This document shows, one piece after another, positions 37,443 through 46,738 of a DNA stretch of 64,000 nt. Source of the DNA: Marinicella pacifica (lineage in GTDB: Bacteria; Pseudomonadota; Gammaproteobacteria; Xanthomonadales; Marinicellaceae); assembly GCF_014636635.1 (NCBI RefSeq), contig NZ_BMEO01000005.1:152011-216010 (forward strand), given 5' to 3'. The position numbers and the translations under genes are program-made. Within the stretch, counting starts at the first letter, position 1; each line of letters starts with the position of its first letter. The notes under the pieces are model-generated. The model had not been told where the DNA came from and did no database searches. It saw only the letters and a program-made list of their open reading frames with translations.

Positions 37443-37664
37443 AGAAGACTTGATTTGCTGGATCGCATCGGTCATGTCAAGATTGTTCAAAGTCTGCGCT
37501 TGCTTGTAATGGACTCCACAGAACCAGCCTATGCCTTTAGGATGACCAACCATTCGTGGCGGTAAGGGTTGATAATTTTTAAACCAAACTAAACCACCTG
37601 TGGACTCACTGTCAGAATCAAGGGTTAATCGTTTTTGGCAAATTTCACAAACAGGTGGCTTCAT
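37437..37664 (-). CDS. small Cys-rich protein, possible zinc binding
   Basis: A 75-residue protein. The N-terminal CEICQKRLTL carries a CxxC pair, and a second potential metal half-site is GWFCGVHYKQA (Cys and His), consistent with a small zinc knuckle. In between is a Trp/Pro-rich stretch (GGLVWFKNYQPLPPR). It lies 3 bases downstream of the polytopic membrane protein (37668-39233) and is likely co-expressed with it. The function is unknown. Composition and tight packing favour a real gene. Confidence 0.65.
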   Translation of the reverse strand: MKPPVCEICQKRLTLDSDSESTGGLVWFKNYQPLPPRMVGHPKGIGWFCGVHYKQAQTLNNLDMTDAIQQIKSSL

Positions 37665-37667
37665 TGG

Positions 37668-39233
37668 CTAATGGTAACACCTATGATCATTGATTAATTT
37701 TTTCCAGAACGATTGCCATTCTTGTGGTGATAAAAAGTCATCCTCGCTTATTGCTTGCTTCACTAAACCAGTCTGACCGGACAGACAAAACGCATATAAA
37801 GGCTGTATATTCGGTTGATCTGAATTGGTTTTAAATTGTTGCACAAATGATGTGTTGACCCGCTCTCGCCATAATTCCAAATCTCGCCATATAAAAGGTA
37901 CCACAGAATTTAAATAAACCTGCTTTTGAAAGGGTGGTAACACCATCGCAGCCTGGGCATTCCTGGCCAACAAAGCCGGTCCGATGTGGTCAGGCACCAG
38001 TAACAACGACCAATTATCCTGATCAACTGACTGTGCCATATCAGGCACCTGACTGACTAACTTTTTGGATATCTGTGAAGCGGCGATCCACTGTTGTAAT
38101 ACCAAACAGTGCATCCAGGTTGCCACAAGTAAAAAGCCCAGCATAACAAACCGGTAACTTCGCCGGGTTTCATACAGCATCGGCAAAGACAGCAAAGCCA
38201 TTTGCCAGGGAATCACAATATAAAGTAAGCGCGCACCTGTACCTGATGATTCTCCAGGACCCACCTGTGTCAACAACGCCGTCAAAATAATCACAATACC
38301 AGATGCCACAAACAGCCACAGCCGTAACATCTGACGCTGTCTCGCTCGATAAAAACTATAACCATACAAGCCCAACATTAAAACAAGATAGACCCCACAT
38401 AACATCAAATGATCAACAGCACCCAATAATGTATGCCTCAAAAAAGTTGGAAACGTTATGGCATGAGACATTATTCGTTCAAACAGGTCACCTGATTGCG
38501 AATAAACCTGGGTGGTTTGGCCAAAGATAAACCAGCGATAAACCAAATAAAGTCCCAACAAAATGATAAACAGCCCGCTTTCACGGCTGATAGTCATTAG
38601 ACCATTCGGCTTCCCCCAGTGCCGAAAACAACTTAAACTGACCAACATCGGCACAATCACCATGGCCGATTCTTTGCTGAGTAATGCCAAAGTAAGAAAA
38701 CATAACGCCCAAATACGTTTCTGTGACCAATAAGCATACAGACATAAAAACATAAAGGTTTGCACCAGCGCATCAAAACGACCGGCCACCCAGACGCTGA
38801 TTTCAGGGGTTAAATGTGACAACAGAAATAAACAGGCTGTCACCGCAGCAAAGCGGGTGTCTAATTGATAACATCGAACTACTTTTGCAAGTAAAACATA
38901 CAGCAAAACACCATTGCCAATGTGCCATAAAAGCTGAATCAGCTTATGTGCAAACGCCTGTTCACCCCAGAGCACATAATCACCACATAATGATGCAATG
39001 GCTAAGGGTCGAAACATAAATGAACCACCGGCTTCATTGGTACTGCGATAAAACATTGATAACAAACCATCGCTCATTTGATCGGCTTGCTGCCAACCAT
39101 AGCAGTTATAAATCAGTGAAAAAGAATCACTGAGCAGCTGGCCGTTTATACTGCCCAGATGCATAAAAAAAAGATATGCAATGGTGCCGAGAATAAGCCA
39201 AGCTGAGGGCTGATTAAACCGCATATGTTTCAC
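37668..39233 (-). CDS. polytopic membrane protein, GT-C glycosyltransferase-like
   Basis: A 521-residue protein with roughly ten to twelve transmembrane helices. An early periplasmic loop contains SDSFSLIYNCYGW and GGSFMFRPLAIAS, reminiscent of the first-loop acidic/FRPL region in TMTC/PMT-type GT-C enzymes. ALLSKESAMVIVPMLV further on is also typical of such proteins. It would transfer sugar from a polyprenyl donor to protein or lipid; target unknown. The start is GTG 39233, with an ATG at 39224 as alternative. No other sugar-polymer genes are nearby. Confidence 0.75.
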   Translation of the reverse strand: MKHMRFNQPSAWLILGTIAYLFFMHLGSINGQLLSDSFSLIYNCYGWQQADQMSDGLLSMFYRSTNEAGGSFMFRPLAIASLCGDYVLWGEQAFAHKLIQLLWHIGNGVLLYVLLAKVVRCYQLDTRFAAVTACLFLLSHLTPEISVWVAGRFDALVQTFMFLCLYAYWSQKRIWALCFLTLALLSKESAMVIVPMLVSLSCFRHWGKPNGLMTISRESGLFIILLGLYLVYRWFIFGQTTQVYSQSGDLFERIMSHAITFPTFLRHTLLGAVDHLMLCGVYLVLMLGLYGYSFYRARQRQMLRLWLFVASGIVIILTALLTQVGPGESSGTGARLLYIVIPWQMALLSLPMLYETRRSYRFVMLGFLLVATWMHCLVLQQWIAASQISKKLVSQVPDMAQSVDQDNWSLLLVPDHIGPALLARNAQAAMVLPPFQKQVYLNSVVPFIWRDLELWRERVNTSFVQQFKTNSDQPNIQPLYAFCLSGQTGLVKQAISEDDFLSPQEWQSFWKKLINDHRCYH

Positions 39234-39310
39234 AGAAAATTCTTTATTCTATCACAGGACTTTAGTCGCCATTTGCAGTAACATAGTGCCTTTTTAAATT
39301 AACACAGACC

Positions 39311-40981
39311 ATGGCAGAATATATTTACACCATGATGGGCGTGAGCAAAACGGTACCGCCCAATCGTGAAATCATTAAAGACATTTCTTTGTCCTTTTTT
39401 CCGGGTGCTAAAATTGGCGTCCTGGGCCTTAACGGGGCGGGTAAATCAACCGTTTTGCGAATTATGGCGGGCATTGATCAGGAATACAATGGCGAAGCCC
39501 GGGCCCAGCCGGGAATCAACATCGGCTATTTACCCCAAGAACCCGAACTGGAAGAAGACAAGACCGTGCGTGAAAATGTGGAAGCCGGTATGGGTGAGGT
39601 TAAATCTCTGTTGACCGAATTCGATGAAATCAGCACAAAATTTGCCGAGCCCATGAGCGATGACGAAATGAATGACTTACTGGCACGACAGGCAGAACTA
39701 CAAGAAAAAATTGATGCCAGCAATGGCTGGGATTTAGACCGAACCATGAACATGGCAGCCGATGCCTTACGCTTACCGCCCTGGGATGCCACCGTGAAGA
39801 ACTTATCAGGTGGTGAAAAACGCCGGGTGGCATTGTGTAAATTACTGCTGTCCTCACCGGATATGCTGTTGCTGGATGAACCGACCAACCACCTGGATGC
39901 GGAAACCGTGGCCTGGCTGGAACGTTATTTGCATGATTTTAAAGGCACCATTGTGGCTGTGACCCATGACCGTTATTTTCTGGACAACGCTGCCGAGTGG
40001 ATTTTAGAGCTCGATCGCGGACACGGCATTCCCTGGAAAGGCAATTACAGCTCCTGGCTGGAACAGAAAGAAAAACGCTTAGAACAGGAAGCCAAGCAAG
40101 AACAATCGCACATGAAAACCATTAAACATGAGCTCGAATGGGTGCGCAGCAACCCCAAAGGACGCCGCGCCAAATCCAAAGCCCGGCTGCGACAGTTTGA
40201 AGAATTGCAGTCCAAAGATTTTCAAAAGCGCAACGAAACCAACCAAATTTATATTCCGCCCGGTCCGCGTTTGGGCGAACTGGTGATTGAGTTTGATCAT
40301 GTCAGTAAAGCCTTTGGCGATAAATACCTGATTGATGATTTGTCTTTCAAAGTACCGCAAGGTGCCATTGTCGGTATCATCGGCCCCAATGGTGCCGGTA
40401 AAACCACTTTGTTCAACATGATTAACGGCACCGAACAGCCGGATGAAGGCAGCATTACCGTTGGCCCGACCGTGGAATTGGCTTATGTGTCCCAAAGTCG
40501 CGAAGATTTAAATTCAGACAAACAACTGTGGCAGGAAGTGGCCGATGGCGAAGAAGTGATCAAAGTCGGCAACTATTCAGTGCCGGCACGCGCCTGGTTA
40601 TCGCGTTTTAACTTTAAAGGCGCCGATCAGCAAAAGCTGGTGAAGCATTTATCCGGTGGTGAGCGCAACCGCTTACAACTGGCTAAAGTACTGAAAATCG
40701 GCGGCAATGTTTTGATGCTGGATGAGCCCACCAACGATTTAGACGTAGAAACTCTGCGGGCGCTGGAAGAGGCGATTTTAAATTTTGCCGGTTCTGCGCT
40801 GATTATTTCTCACGACCGCTGGTTTTTGGACCGGGCGGCCACCCATATCCTGGCTTTTGAAAACAACTCTCAGGTTGAGTTCTTTGAAGGTAATTATTCA
40901 GAATATGAACAAGATTATAAAAGCCGCCACGGCAAAACCCTGCAACCTGAACGGGTCAAATACCGACCTTTAAAAAAATAA
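39311..40981 (+). CDS. ettA: energy-dependent translational throttle EttA (ABC-F)
   Basis: A 556-residue soluble ABC-F ATPase that binds the ribosomal E site and gates elongation according to the ADP/ATP ratio. Two nucleotide-binding domains: GLNGAGKST and LSGGEKRRVALC, then GPNGAGKTT and LSGGERNRLQLA, each with Walker B LLLDEPTNHLDAET / LMLDEPTNDLDVET. Between them lies the charged linker with RSNPKGRRAKSKARLRQFEE, the EttA-type arm. There is no membrane domain, so it is not a transporter. Length matches E. coli EttA (555). A hairpin terminator follows. Confidence 0.97.
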   Translation: MAEYIYTMMGVSKTVPPNREIIKDISLSFFPGAKIGVLGLNGAGKSTVLRIMAGIDQEYNGEARAQPGINIGYLPQEPELEEDKTVRENVEAGMGEVKSLLTEFDEISTKFAEPMSDDEMNDLLARQAELQEKIDASNGWDLDRTMNMAADALRLPPWDATVKNLSGGEKRRVALCKLLLSSPDMLLLDEPTNHLDAETVAWLERYLHDFKGTIVAVTHDRYFLDNAAEWILELDRGHGIPWKGNYSSWLEQKEKRLEQEAKQEQSHMKTIKHELEWVRSNPKGRRAKSKARLRQFEELQSKDFQKRNETNQIYIPPGPRLGELVIEFDHVSKAFGDKYLIDDLSFKVPQGAIVGIIGPNGAGKTTLFNMINGTEQPDEGSITVGPTVELAYVSQSREDLNSDKQLWQEVADGEEVIKVGNYSVPARAWLSRFNFKGADQQKLVKHLSGGERNRLQLAKVLKIGGNVLMLDEPTNDLDVETLRALEEAILNFAGSALIISHDRWFLDRAATHILAFENNSQVEFFEGNYSEYEQDYKSRHGKTLQPERVKYRPLKK

Positions 40982-40987
40982 ACACCG

Positions 40988-41030
40988 CGCCACAGCATGT
41001 ATTGGCTGTGGCGTTGCTTTGATTTTTTGG
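40988..41030 (+). terminator. terminator of ettA
   Basis: CGCCACAGC (40988-40996) pairs with GCTGTGGCG (41005-41013), loop of 8, followed by an interrupted T-rich stretch to 41028. The T tract is imperfect, so efficiency is uncertain. Confidence 0.65.
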
Positions 41031-41046
41031 GTGAGCGCAGTACAAT
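41019..41046 (+). promoter_or_regulatory. predicted sigma70 promoter for the metallopeptidase
   Basis: TTGATT (41019-41024) and TACAAT (41041-41046) are 16 bases apart, 26 bases ahead of ATG 41072. It overlaps the tail of the ettA terminator. Confidence 0.45.
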
Positions 41047-41071
41047 AAAGTAAATCACCGGCTTTGTAATT

Positions 41072-44000
41072 ATGCGTTTATTAACATTTTTTTTGGTGTC
41101 ATTATTTTTTGGTGCGCATTTATGGGCCCAAGAAATGCCCCGGGCGTATGCTGATTTTAACCGTGATGATGTGATTCCTATATCACTGAGCACCTTAAAA
41201 TCCGGCCATTTGAGCCTTAGTTTAGAGGGGCAAACCCTCCAACTGCCTGTTAACACCACCAAATCAGGTGCTAACACACAGCGTATTCAAAAAACCTTCC
41301 AATTTGGAGAAATTAACGCCACCATAGGTGGTGGTGGAATATTCGGTCAGTTACGATTAAACGACACCCGCTATATTCTCACCACAGAAAGCCATGGTAT
41401 GTGGGCAGTCAAAATGCCACAAAATGCTGACTATAACAGCTGCGGTACGGAAAACCATACACCGAATAATCAATCACTTAACGCCAAAACCCTAAATAAT
41501 TCACTACAGCACAAATCCACCGGAACGGTGATTGATGTGCTGGTGGTTTATGACCAAGCCATTGCCAATCGTTATCCCGGAGAATTATTGGAAGCCCGGG
41601 TTCAGCAGTACATCCATGTGGCCAACCAAAGTTACGCCAACAGCCAATTGGATTTGAGCCTGCGTCTGGTGGGTTTAAAACAAACCGGATACAACGCCAA
41701 CAACGCCAACCAAACCCTGTTAACACATTTACAAAAAACCCTGGCCGGCACCGCCAGCTATCAAGGCCTGACAGACATACCTGCCTGGCGGGCAAACAGC
41801 GGTGCGGATTTGGTTGTTTTTTTACGCACACACGATATTTTAACCCGAGGTAATTGTGGCATTGCCTATTTTCCTGTGGGTGATGGTCAGCAGTTTAACG
41901 CTTCCTATGGGATCAATATCATGGCCGATGGCAGCAGTAGCTGGTCGATTTGCACTGACCAGTTAATGGTGCATGAAATCGGCCATAACCTTGGAGCCGG
42001 CCACCACAATGCAGCCCCACAATACCGTTTTCTGCCTGATGCGGCCGGTTTTGCCAAATTGGGACAGTATGGCACCATCATGGGCTCTTTTGGCACCGGC
42101 GATCCCAACCGGTTTTTAGAACTCAATTATTTTTCTAATCCCAATGTCCAATGTGGCGGCGATGCCTGTGGCATCATCGGGCAACGCAACAATGCGCATG
42201 TTATTTCACAATTACAAGGACCGGTCAGCAGTTACTTTCCAACGCAATCATCGGCGCCTTATCCCGTGACTTTATCACCGTCTGAAGAAGATTCCGATGG
42301 GGACGGTATCTTAGATCGCAACGACGAATTTCCTTTCGACATCACAGAAACCACAGACACGGATGGTGATGGCGTTGGTAATAACCGCGACAGCTTTCCG
42401 TCTGATGGGTCAGAATGGAGCGATTTTGATGGTGACGGCGTGGGTGATAACAACGACTTCGATATAGACGGTGATGGATTCCCCAATCATGCAGACGTTT
42501 TCCCCAAAAACCCTGATGAACATCAGGACAATGACGGCGACGGAGTCGGCAATAACCGGGATATATTTTCAAATGACCCGACAGAAACAACCGACACCGA
42601 TGGTGACGGTGTCGGTGACAACAGCGATTTAGACAGTGATGACGATGAATATCCGGATGTCAATCCGGATAAGGAAGACATCCTGGTTATCAGTGTCAAT
42701 AATAATCGAATCCTGCGCTTTGACGCCGAAACCGGTCGCAGTAAAGGCATTGAAGTGTTACCGCAAGACGGCCACCTCACCTTTCAATCCGATATGGTTT
42801 ATGACCACCACGCCCATCGATTGATTTATACCACCGAAAGCCGGGTTAAATCCTTATCGGTTAGAAACCGAAGCCTCGCTTCAACCACACTCATTGAACC
42901 TTATGCAAACGATAAAACACAACTTAATTCCGGATTCCCGTCAGCCCTGGCTTATTTACCCAACCACCAACTCCGGGTAGCCAAAACCCGCACCACTGAT
43001 AACCAACAAAGTCAGCATGATTATATGGCAGAATTTAGTGTACCTTTGGCCGGTCAGGCTGTTTCTATGCAACCACGATATATTCCAACTGATGAAGAAA
43101 CCTTGACTGATTTTGCGCTACATAACAACACACTCTTCGCCTTAGGCACCAACATAAAACTTTATTCTGGTAACCTCAACAGCCCGCAATTGATCCCCTT
43201 AGGCCCAACTTCCCCCTATTGGCTGAAAGACAGCTATGCCCTGCTGGTCACAGATTCCGGTAATATACTTAATACCAAAAATGGACAAATATTCAAAACC
43301 GATGGCCACAGCGGTACGTTTATTGAATTATTCACTTCAACCACAACACTGGGGTATAAAAACTTGCGTGGCATCAGCCAGACCCGTGATGGTCGAATTA
43401 TCGTCGCTGATTCAGAAAAAAACGCTTTGATACAATTTAATGCTGAAGGTGAATTTTTAGGTGAACTGGTGTCAGGCCAGGGACTGGATGGCCCGCATAG
43501 AGTCATCACAGTGCCTGCTTTAAAGGACCGTTTATATCAGAATCCTGATCGAGTTATCAGCCCCAACGCCGGAAACTGGTTTAATCCTGCCAGCTCCGGT
43601 CGCGGCTTCACCATTTTTGTATTTAATAAGCGCTTACAGGTTTTGTGGTTCACTTATGATCAAGATGGCTTGCCGATTTGGTATTTTTCTGCCGATATCC
43701 TCGATGAATTTCATTATCAATCGGGTCTGTTAAAAACCACGCAAATTTCAGACAGTGAAGTGGAGTTTGAACTGGTGGGTAACATTGAAGTTAATTTTCA
43801 CAATGAACGTGAAGCCAGTATAAACTGGCAACTGCACGATCAAAGCGGCTCAGAAGACATCGAATGGCAACAATTTAGCTATGAACCGGAACAAGAGAAT
43901 TATACCGGCATGTGGACCCGTGAAGATGCCCCCGGCTGGGGCGTAGCGATTGCCACCATCGGTGAGAAATCTGTTATCACACCCTACCTGTATGATGGTG

Positions 44001-44269
44001 CCGGTGAACCCAGATGGCTCAGCAGTGACATTGCTTTTGGCACCGGACCGTTACACTTTAATCTGGGCTTTTTTACCAGTCAATCCTTATGCCCCGGATG
44101 TGGTGGAACCCCTGGTGTTGAATTTGAAAAAGTGGGGGAAATGAGTTTTGATTTTAATCAAAATACCTGGCACAGTGTTATCAGTTGGCCGGCACCACTC
44201 AGTGGTGACTGGCCAATCACCGATACCCATATGGTTCGGATTTCTGATATACCACTTCGACCACGCTAA
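41072..44269 (+). CDS. secreted reprolysin-like zinc metallopeptidase with TSP3-type calcium repeats
   Basis: A 1065-residue exported protein. Signal peptide MRLLTFFLVSLFFGAHLWA; a propeptide-like region to about 145; the metzincin catalytic domain with HEIGHNLGAGHH (zinc ligands His301, His305, His311, base Glu302) and a downstream Met-turn TIMGSF. From about 407 to 535 there are repeated DxDGDGxxDxxD calcium-binding motifs like thrombospondin type 3 repeats. A six-bladed-propeller-like region follows (NILNTKNGQIFKTDG, GRIIVADSEKNALIQF), and the end is a paired domain with NWFNPASSGRGFTIFVFN and YTGMWTREDAPGWGVAIA. No I-F-x-x-G-F-E ending. Likely an extracellular protease or adhesive enzyme. 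Confidence 0.9.
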   Translation: MRLLTFFLVSLFFGAHLWAQEMPRAYADFNRDDVIPISLSTLKSGHLSLSLEGQTLQLPVNTTKSGANTQRIQKTFQFGEINATIGGGGIFGQLRLNDTRYILTTESHGMWAVKMPQNADYNSCGTENHTPNNQSLNAKTLNNSLQHKSTGTVIDVLVVYDQAIANRYPGELLEARVQQYIHVANQSYANSQLDLSLRLVGLKQTGYNANNANQTLLTHLQKTLAGTASYQGLTDIPAWRANSGADLVVFLRTHDILTRGNCGIAYFPVGDGQQFNASYGINIMADGSSSWSICTDQLMVHEIGHNLGAGHHNAAPQYRFLPDAAGFAKLGQYGTIMGSFGTGDPNRFLELNYFSNPNVQCGGDACGIIGQRNNAHVISQLQGPVSSYFPTQSSAPYPVTLSPSEEDSDGDGILDRNDEFPFDITETTDTDGDGVGNNRDSFPSDGSEWSDFDGDGVGDNNDFDIDGDGFPNHADVFPKNPDEHQDNDGDGVGNNRDIFSNDPTETTDTDGDGVGDNSDLDSDDDEYPDVNPDKEDILVISVNNNRILRFDAETGRSKGIEVLPQDGHLTFQSDMVYDHHAHRLIYTTESRVKSLSVRNRSLASTTLIEPYANDKTQLNSGFPSALAYLPNHQLRVAKTRTTDNQQSQHDYMAEFSVPLAGQAVSMQPRYIPTDEETLTDFALHNNTLFALGTNIKLYSGNLNSPQLIPLGPTSPYWLKDSYALLVTDSGNILNTKNGQIFKTDGHSGTFIELFTSTTTLGYKNLRGISQTRDGRIIVADSEKNALIQFNAEGEFLGELVSGQGLDGPHRVITVPALKDRLYQNPDRVISPNAGNWFNPASSGRGFTIFVFNKRLQVLWFTYDQDGLPIWYFSADILDEFHYQSGLLKTTQISDSEVEFELVGNIEVNFHNEREASINWQLHDQSGSEDIEWQQFSYEPEQENYTGMWTREDAPGWGVAIATIGEKSVITPYLYDGAGEPRWLSSDIAFGTGPLHFNLGFFTSQSLCPGCGGTPGVEFEKVGEMSFDFNQNTWHSVISWPAPLSGDWPITDTHMVRISDIPLRPR

Positions 44270-44315
44270 ATAACCTTATAAAGACATGAATTTAATTATT
44301 TTGTTATTAAAATAC

Positions 44316-44343
44316 TTGCTTTATAAATCCACTTCGCTATGAT
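44316..44343 (+). promoter_or_regulatory. predicted promoter of the second CTERM protein
   Basis: TTGCTT (44316-44321) and TATGAT (44338-44343) are 16 bases apart; GGAGG (44382-44386) precedes ATG 44391. The 5' leader would be about 40 bases. Confidence 0.5.
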
Positions 44344-44390
44344 TTAACAATATTTTTACGATAACCCTGTTTAACACTTTTGGAGGAACC

Positions 44391-45086
44391 ATGAAAAAAG
44401 CTTTATTCTTAACGCTCACGCTTTTTGCCTTAACCGCTTTTGCGCAAACTGAGCGACAAACCAATGCCACAGTGGCTCAAGCCACGCCTTTTAATCCACT
44501 GGCACCGGTACCCATCGCCGATCCGGGTTTTGAAGCTGGTCCCTTTGGTGGTGTCTGGACAGAAAGCTCAACAAATTTCGGCACACCTATTTGTGATGTG
44601 GGGGGCTGTGGAACGGGCACCGGCACCGGCCCGAACAGTGGTTCATTCTGGACTTGGTTTGGCGGCATTTCCGCTTTTGAAGAGGCCAGTGTCTCTCAAT
44701 CAGTGACCATTCCACCGGCCGGCTCCGTAACACTTTCATTTTTCTTAGAATCTGCGGTCTGTAATGGCACCGGCTTTATGGAAGTCTTAATTGACGGCAA
44801 CCAGGAATACTTATTTGACCAAACCAATCCTAATTGTGGTGTATTAGGCTACAACCAAGTTAACGTCGATTTAACTGCTTATCAAGGCCAAACGGTCAAT
44901 TTAGAATTCCACTCGATTACCCAAGGTGATGATACTGTTAACATTTTTATTGATGACGTCAGCATGGATGCCTCCGGCACACCGCCTTCAGCAGCCGCTT
45001 TACCTGTTCCCAGCTTACAATGGTATGGCATGGGCTTGATGCTGTTGATATTAGGTTTTATCGGTGTCCGCCGTTTAAACCACTAA
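44391..45086 (+). CDS. secreted protein with IPTL-CTERM-like sorting signal
   Basis: A 231-residue protein of unknown function. Signal peptide MKKALFLTLTLFALTAFA. The body resembles a carbohydrate-binding or jelly-roll module: PIADPGFEAGPFGGVW, a Gly-Thr-rich GTGTGTGPNSGSFW stretch, and DTVNIFIDDVSMDASG near the end. The C-terminus LPVPSLQWYG, helix MGLMLLILGFIGV, basic RRLNH is very close to the IPTLxxWG-CTERM pattern cut by exosortase H, which lies at 50019. The structure suggests surface or matrix display. It is transcribed alone with its own promoter and terminator. Confidence 0.88.
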   Translation: MKKALFLTLTLFALTAFAQTERQTNATVAQATPFNPLAPVPIADPGFEAGPFGGVWTESSTNFGTPICDVGGCGTGTGTGPNSGSFWTWFGGISAFEEASVSQSVTIPPAGSVTLSFFLESAVCNGTGFMEVLIDGNQEYLFDQTNPNCGVLGYNQVNVDLTAYQGQTVNLEFHSITQGDDTVNIFIDDVSMDASGTPPSAAALPVPSLQWYGMGLMLLILGFIGVRRLNH

Positions 45087-45105
45087 AATCAGTTAATACA
45101 AGCAT

Positions 45106-45134
45106 AAAAAAGGGCGCTTAGATCGCCCTTTTTT
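45106..45134. terminator. bidirectional rho-independent terminator
   Basis: An A-run plus AGGGCG (45106-45116) pairs with CGCCCT plus a T-run (45124-45134), loop of 7. It separates the plus-strand CTERM gene from the convergent nadB. Confidence 0.88.
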
Positions 45135-45161
45135 AATGCCTGAAAAAAATAGATTGTCAGT

Positions 45162-46733
45162 TTATTCTTCACGGTAATGACAGCCGATGCTGTGGCTATT
45201 TGACCAGGCAGCCAGGGTTACAATAATCGCCGTGCGCACGGCATTACGCAATCCGATCAAAGCATCAGAAACCCGGTTGTTGCGGTAAAACTGCTCAATG
45301 TCATCTTCTAAACGCCGCAACTCACGTAAAGCCCGTTGTAAACGTTCAGATGAGCGACTGATACCGACATAATTCCACATAATGGTTTGAATGCGATGTA
45401 CATCGTGCTGAATCAACACATCATCAGCGGTTTCCATACTGTTCATCTGCCATGGTGGAATCAGTTGCTTGTCATAAAAGTCGACCCGGTCCGTGTTGTC
45501 CGCAATCGCACGCGCAGCATCCAGACCGGTGACCACACCTTCTAATAAGGAGGTACTGGCCAATCGGTTGGCACCATGTAAGCCGGTACACGCCACCTCA
45601 CCGACTGCATACAATTGTTGAATATCAGTCATACCGTGCTGATTGACCCAAACTCCACCGCAGGCGTAATGGGCCGCTGGTGTCACCGGAATCGGCTGAC
45701 GGGTAATATCAATATCATGTTGTAAACAAAATTGATATATACCCGGGAACTTGGCTTTTATGGCATCGGCCTGTAAGTAAGAAGCCAGATCCAAATAAAC
45801 ACAGTCATTATTTAAACGTTGCATTTCCTTGAAAATACTGCGCGACACCACATCGCGTGGCGCCAAATCCTGCCACTCAGGTGAATAGTGTTGCATAAAA
45901 AACTCACCTTTGGCATTAATCAACCGGGCACCGGCACCCCTTAAGGCTTCAGAGATGAGAAAATTGGGCGCGCCTTTTTTATGCAAGGTGGTGGGATGAA
46001 ACTGCACATATTCAGTGTTAATGATTCGGGCGCCGGCACGGTTGGCCATGGCGATGCCATCACCACGCGCACCGGCGGTGTTACTCGAATGTAAAAACAA
46101 CTGCCCATACCCACCACTGGCCAGTACCGTGTGTTTGGCCAACATGCGCATTACCTGGTCATTTTGTTGATTCAAAACATACGCCCCGACCACCCGGGTG
46201 GGCTGATAAACACTGCGCCGATCCAGACTGTGGTGATTGGGTGTAATTAAATCAATGGCGGTGTGGTGCGTCATTAAGGAGACATTTCGGTGTTGACGCA
46301 ATGCCGCGAGTAACACTTTATGGATGGCCTGCCCGGTGGCATCTTTGTGATGTAATATCCGGGCCACACTGTGGGCACCTTCCTGACAAGTCAGCCATTG
46401 TTGCTTGTGATTCCGGTCAAAATCAACCCGGGTCTGTTGCATCATCAGACGACGCACATAATCAGGTCCCCGGGCTGCCAAATACGCCACATAATCGGGA
46501 TTATTCAGACCGTGACCGGCTGCCATAATGTCTTGTGCCAACAATTCGGCCGAGTCATTCTCCCCACGATACACAATCCCGCCCTGGGCCCAATGGGTAT
46601 TACAATCTTCGGCGTCATCGGCACGGGTCAACACAGTCACTGACAGACCCAAATACGCCAGTTCAAGGGCGGCACTTAAACCGGCAATCCCACTGCCGAT
46701 AACAAGTACCGTGTCTTGATACAGTTCCGGCAT
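45162..46733 (-). CDS. nadB: L-aspartate oxidase
   Basis: A 523-residue FAD enzyme that oxidises L-aspartate to iminoaspartate, first step of de novo NAD synthesis. The FAD site VIGSGIAGLSAALELAYLG begins at about residue 11; THWAQGGIVY, ARGDGIAMANRAGARI, EYVQFHPTTLH and PAAHYACGGVWVNQHG are the conserved succinate-dehydrogenase-like and substrate motifs; ELLAQDIMAAGHG is also typical. A second FAD-binding segment is GEVACTGLHGANRLASTSLLEG. It is 5 bases downstream of nadA, which uses its product. Confidence 0.97.
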   Translation of the reverse strand: MPELYQDTVLVIGSGIAGLSAALELAYLGLSVTVLTRADDAEDCNTHWAQGGIVYRGENDSAELLAQDIMAAGHGLNNPDYVAYLAARGPDYVRRLMMQQTRVDFDRNHKQQWLTCQEGAHSVARILHHKDATGQAIHKVLLAALRQHRNVSLMTHHTAIDLITPNHHSLDRRSVYQPTRVVGAYVLNQQNDQVMRMLAKHTVLASGGYGQLFLHSSNTAGARGDGIAMANRAGARIINTEYVQFHPTTLHKKGAPNFLISEALRGAGARLINAKGEFFMQHYSPEWQDLAPRDVVSRSIFKEMQRLNNDCVYLDLASYLQADAIKAKFPGIYQFCLQHDIDITRQPIPVTPAAHYACGGVWVNQHGMTDIQQLYAVGEVACTGLHGANRLASTSLLEGVVTGLDAARAIADNTDRVDFYDKQLIPPWQMNSMETADDVLIQHDVHRIQTIMWNYVGISRSSERLQRALRELRRLEDDIEQFYRNNRVSDALIGLRNAVRTAIIVTLAAWSNSHSIGCHYREE

Positions 46734-46738
46734 CGGTA

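Noticed and set aside
42289-42670. Repeated GATGGTGACGG-like DNA as a possible repeat array
   Set aside because: Encodes the calcium-binding DxDGDG repeats of the metallopeptidase; codon-level explanation suffices.
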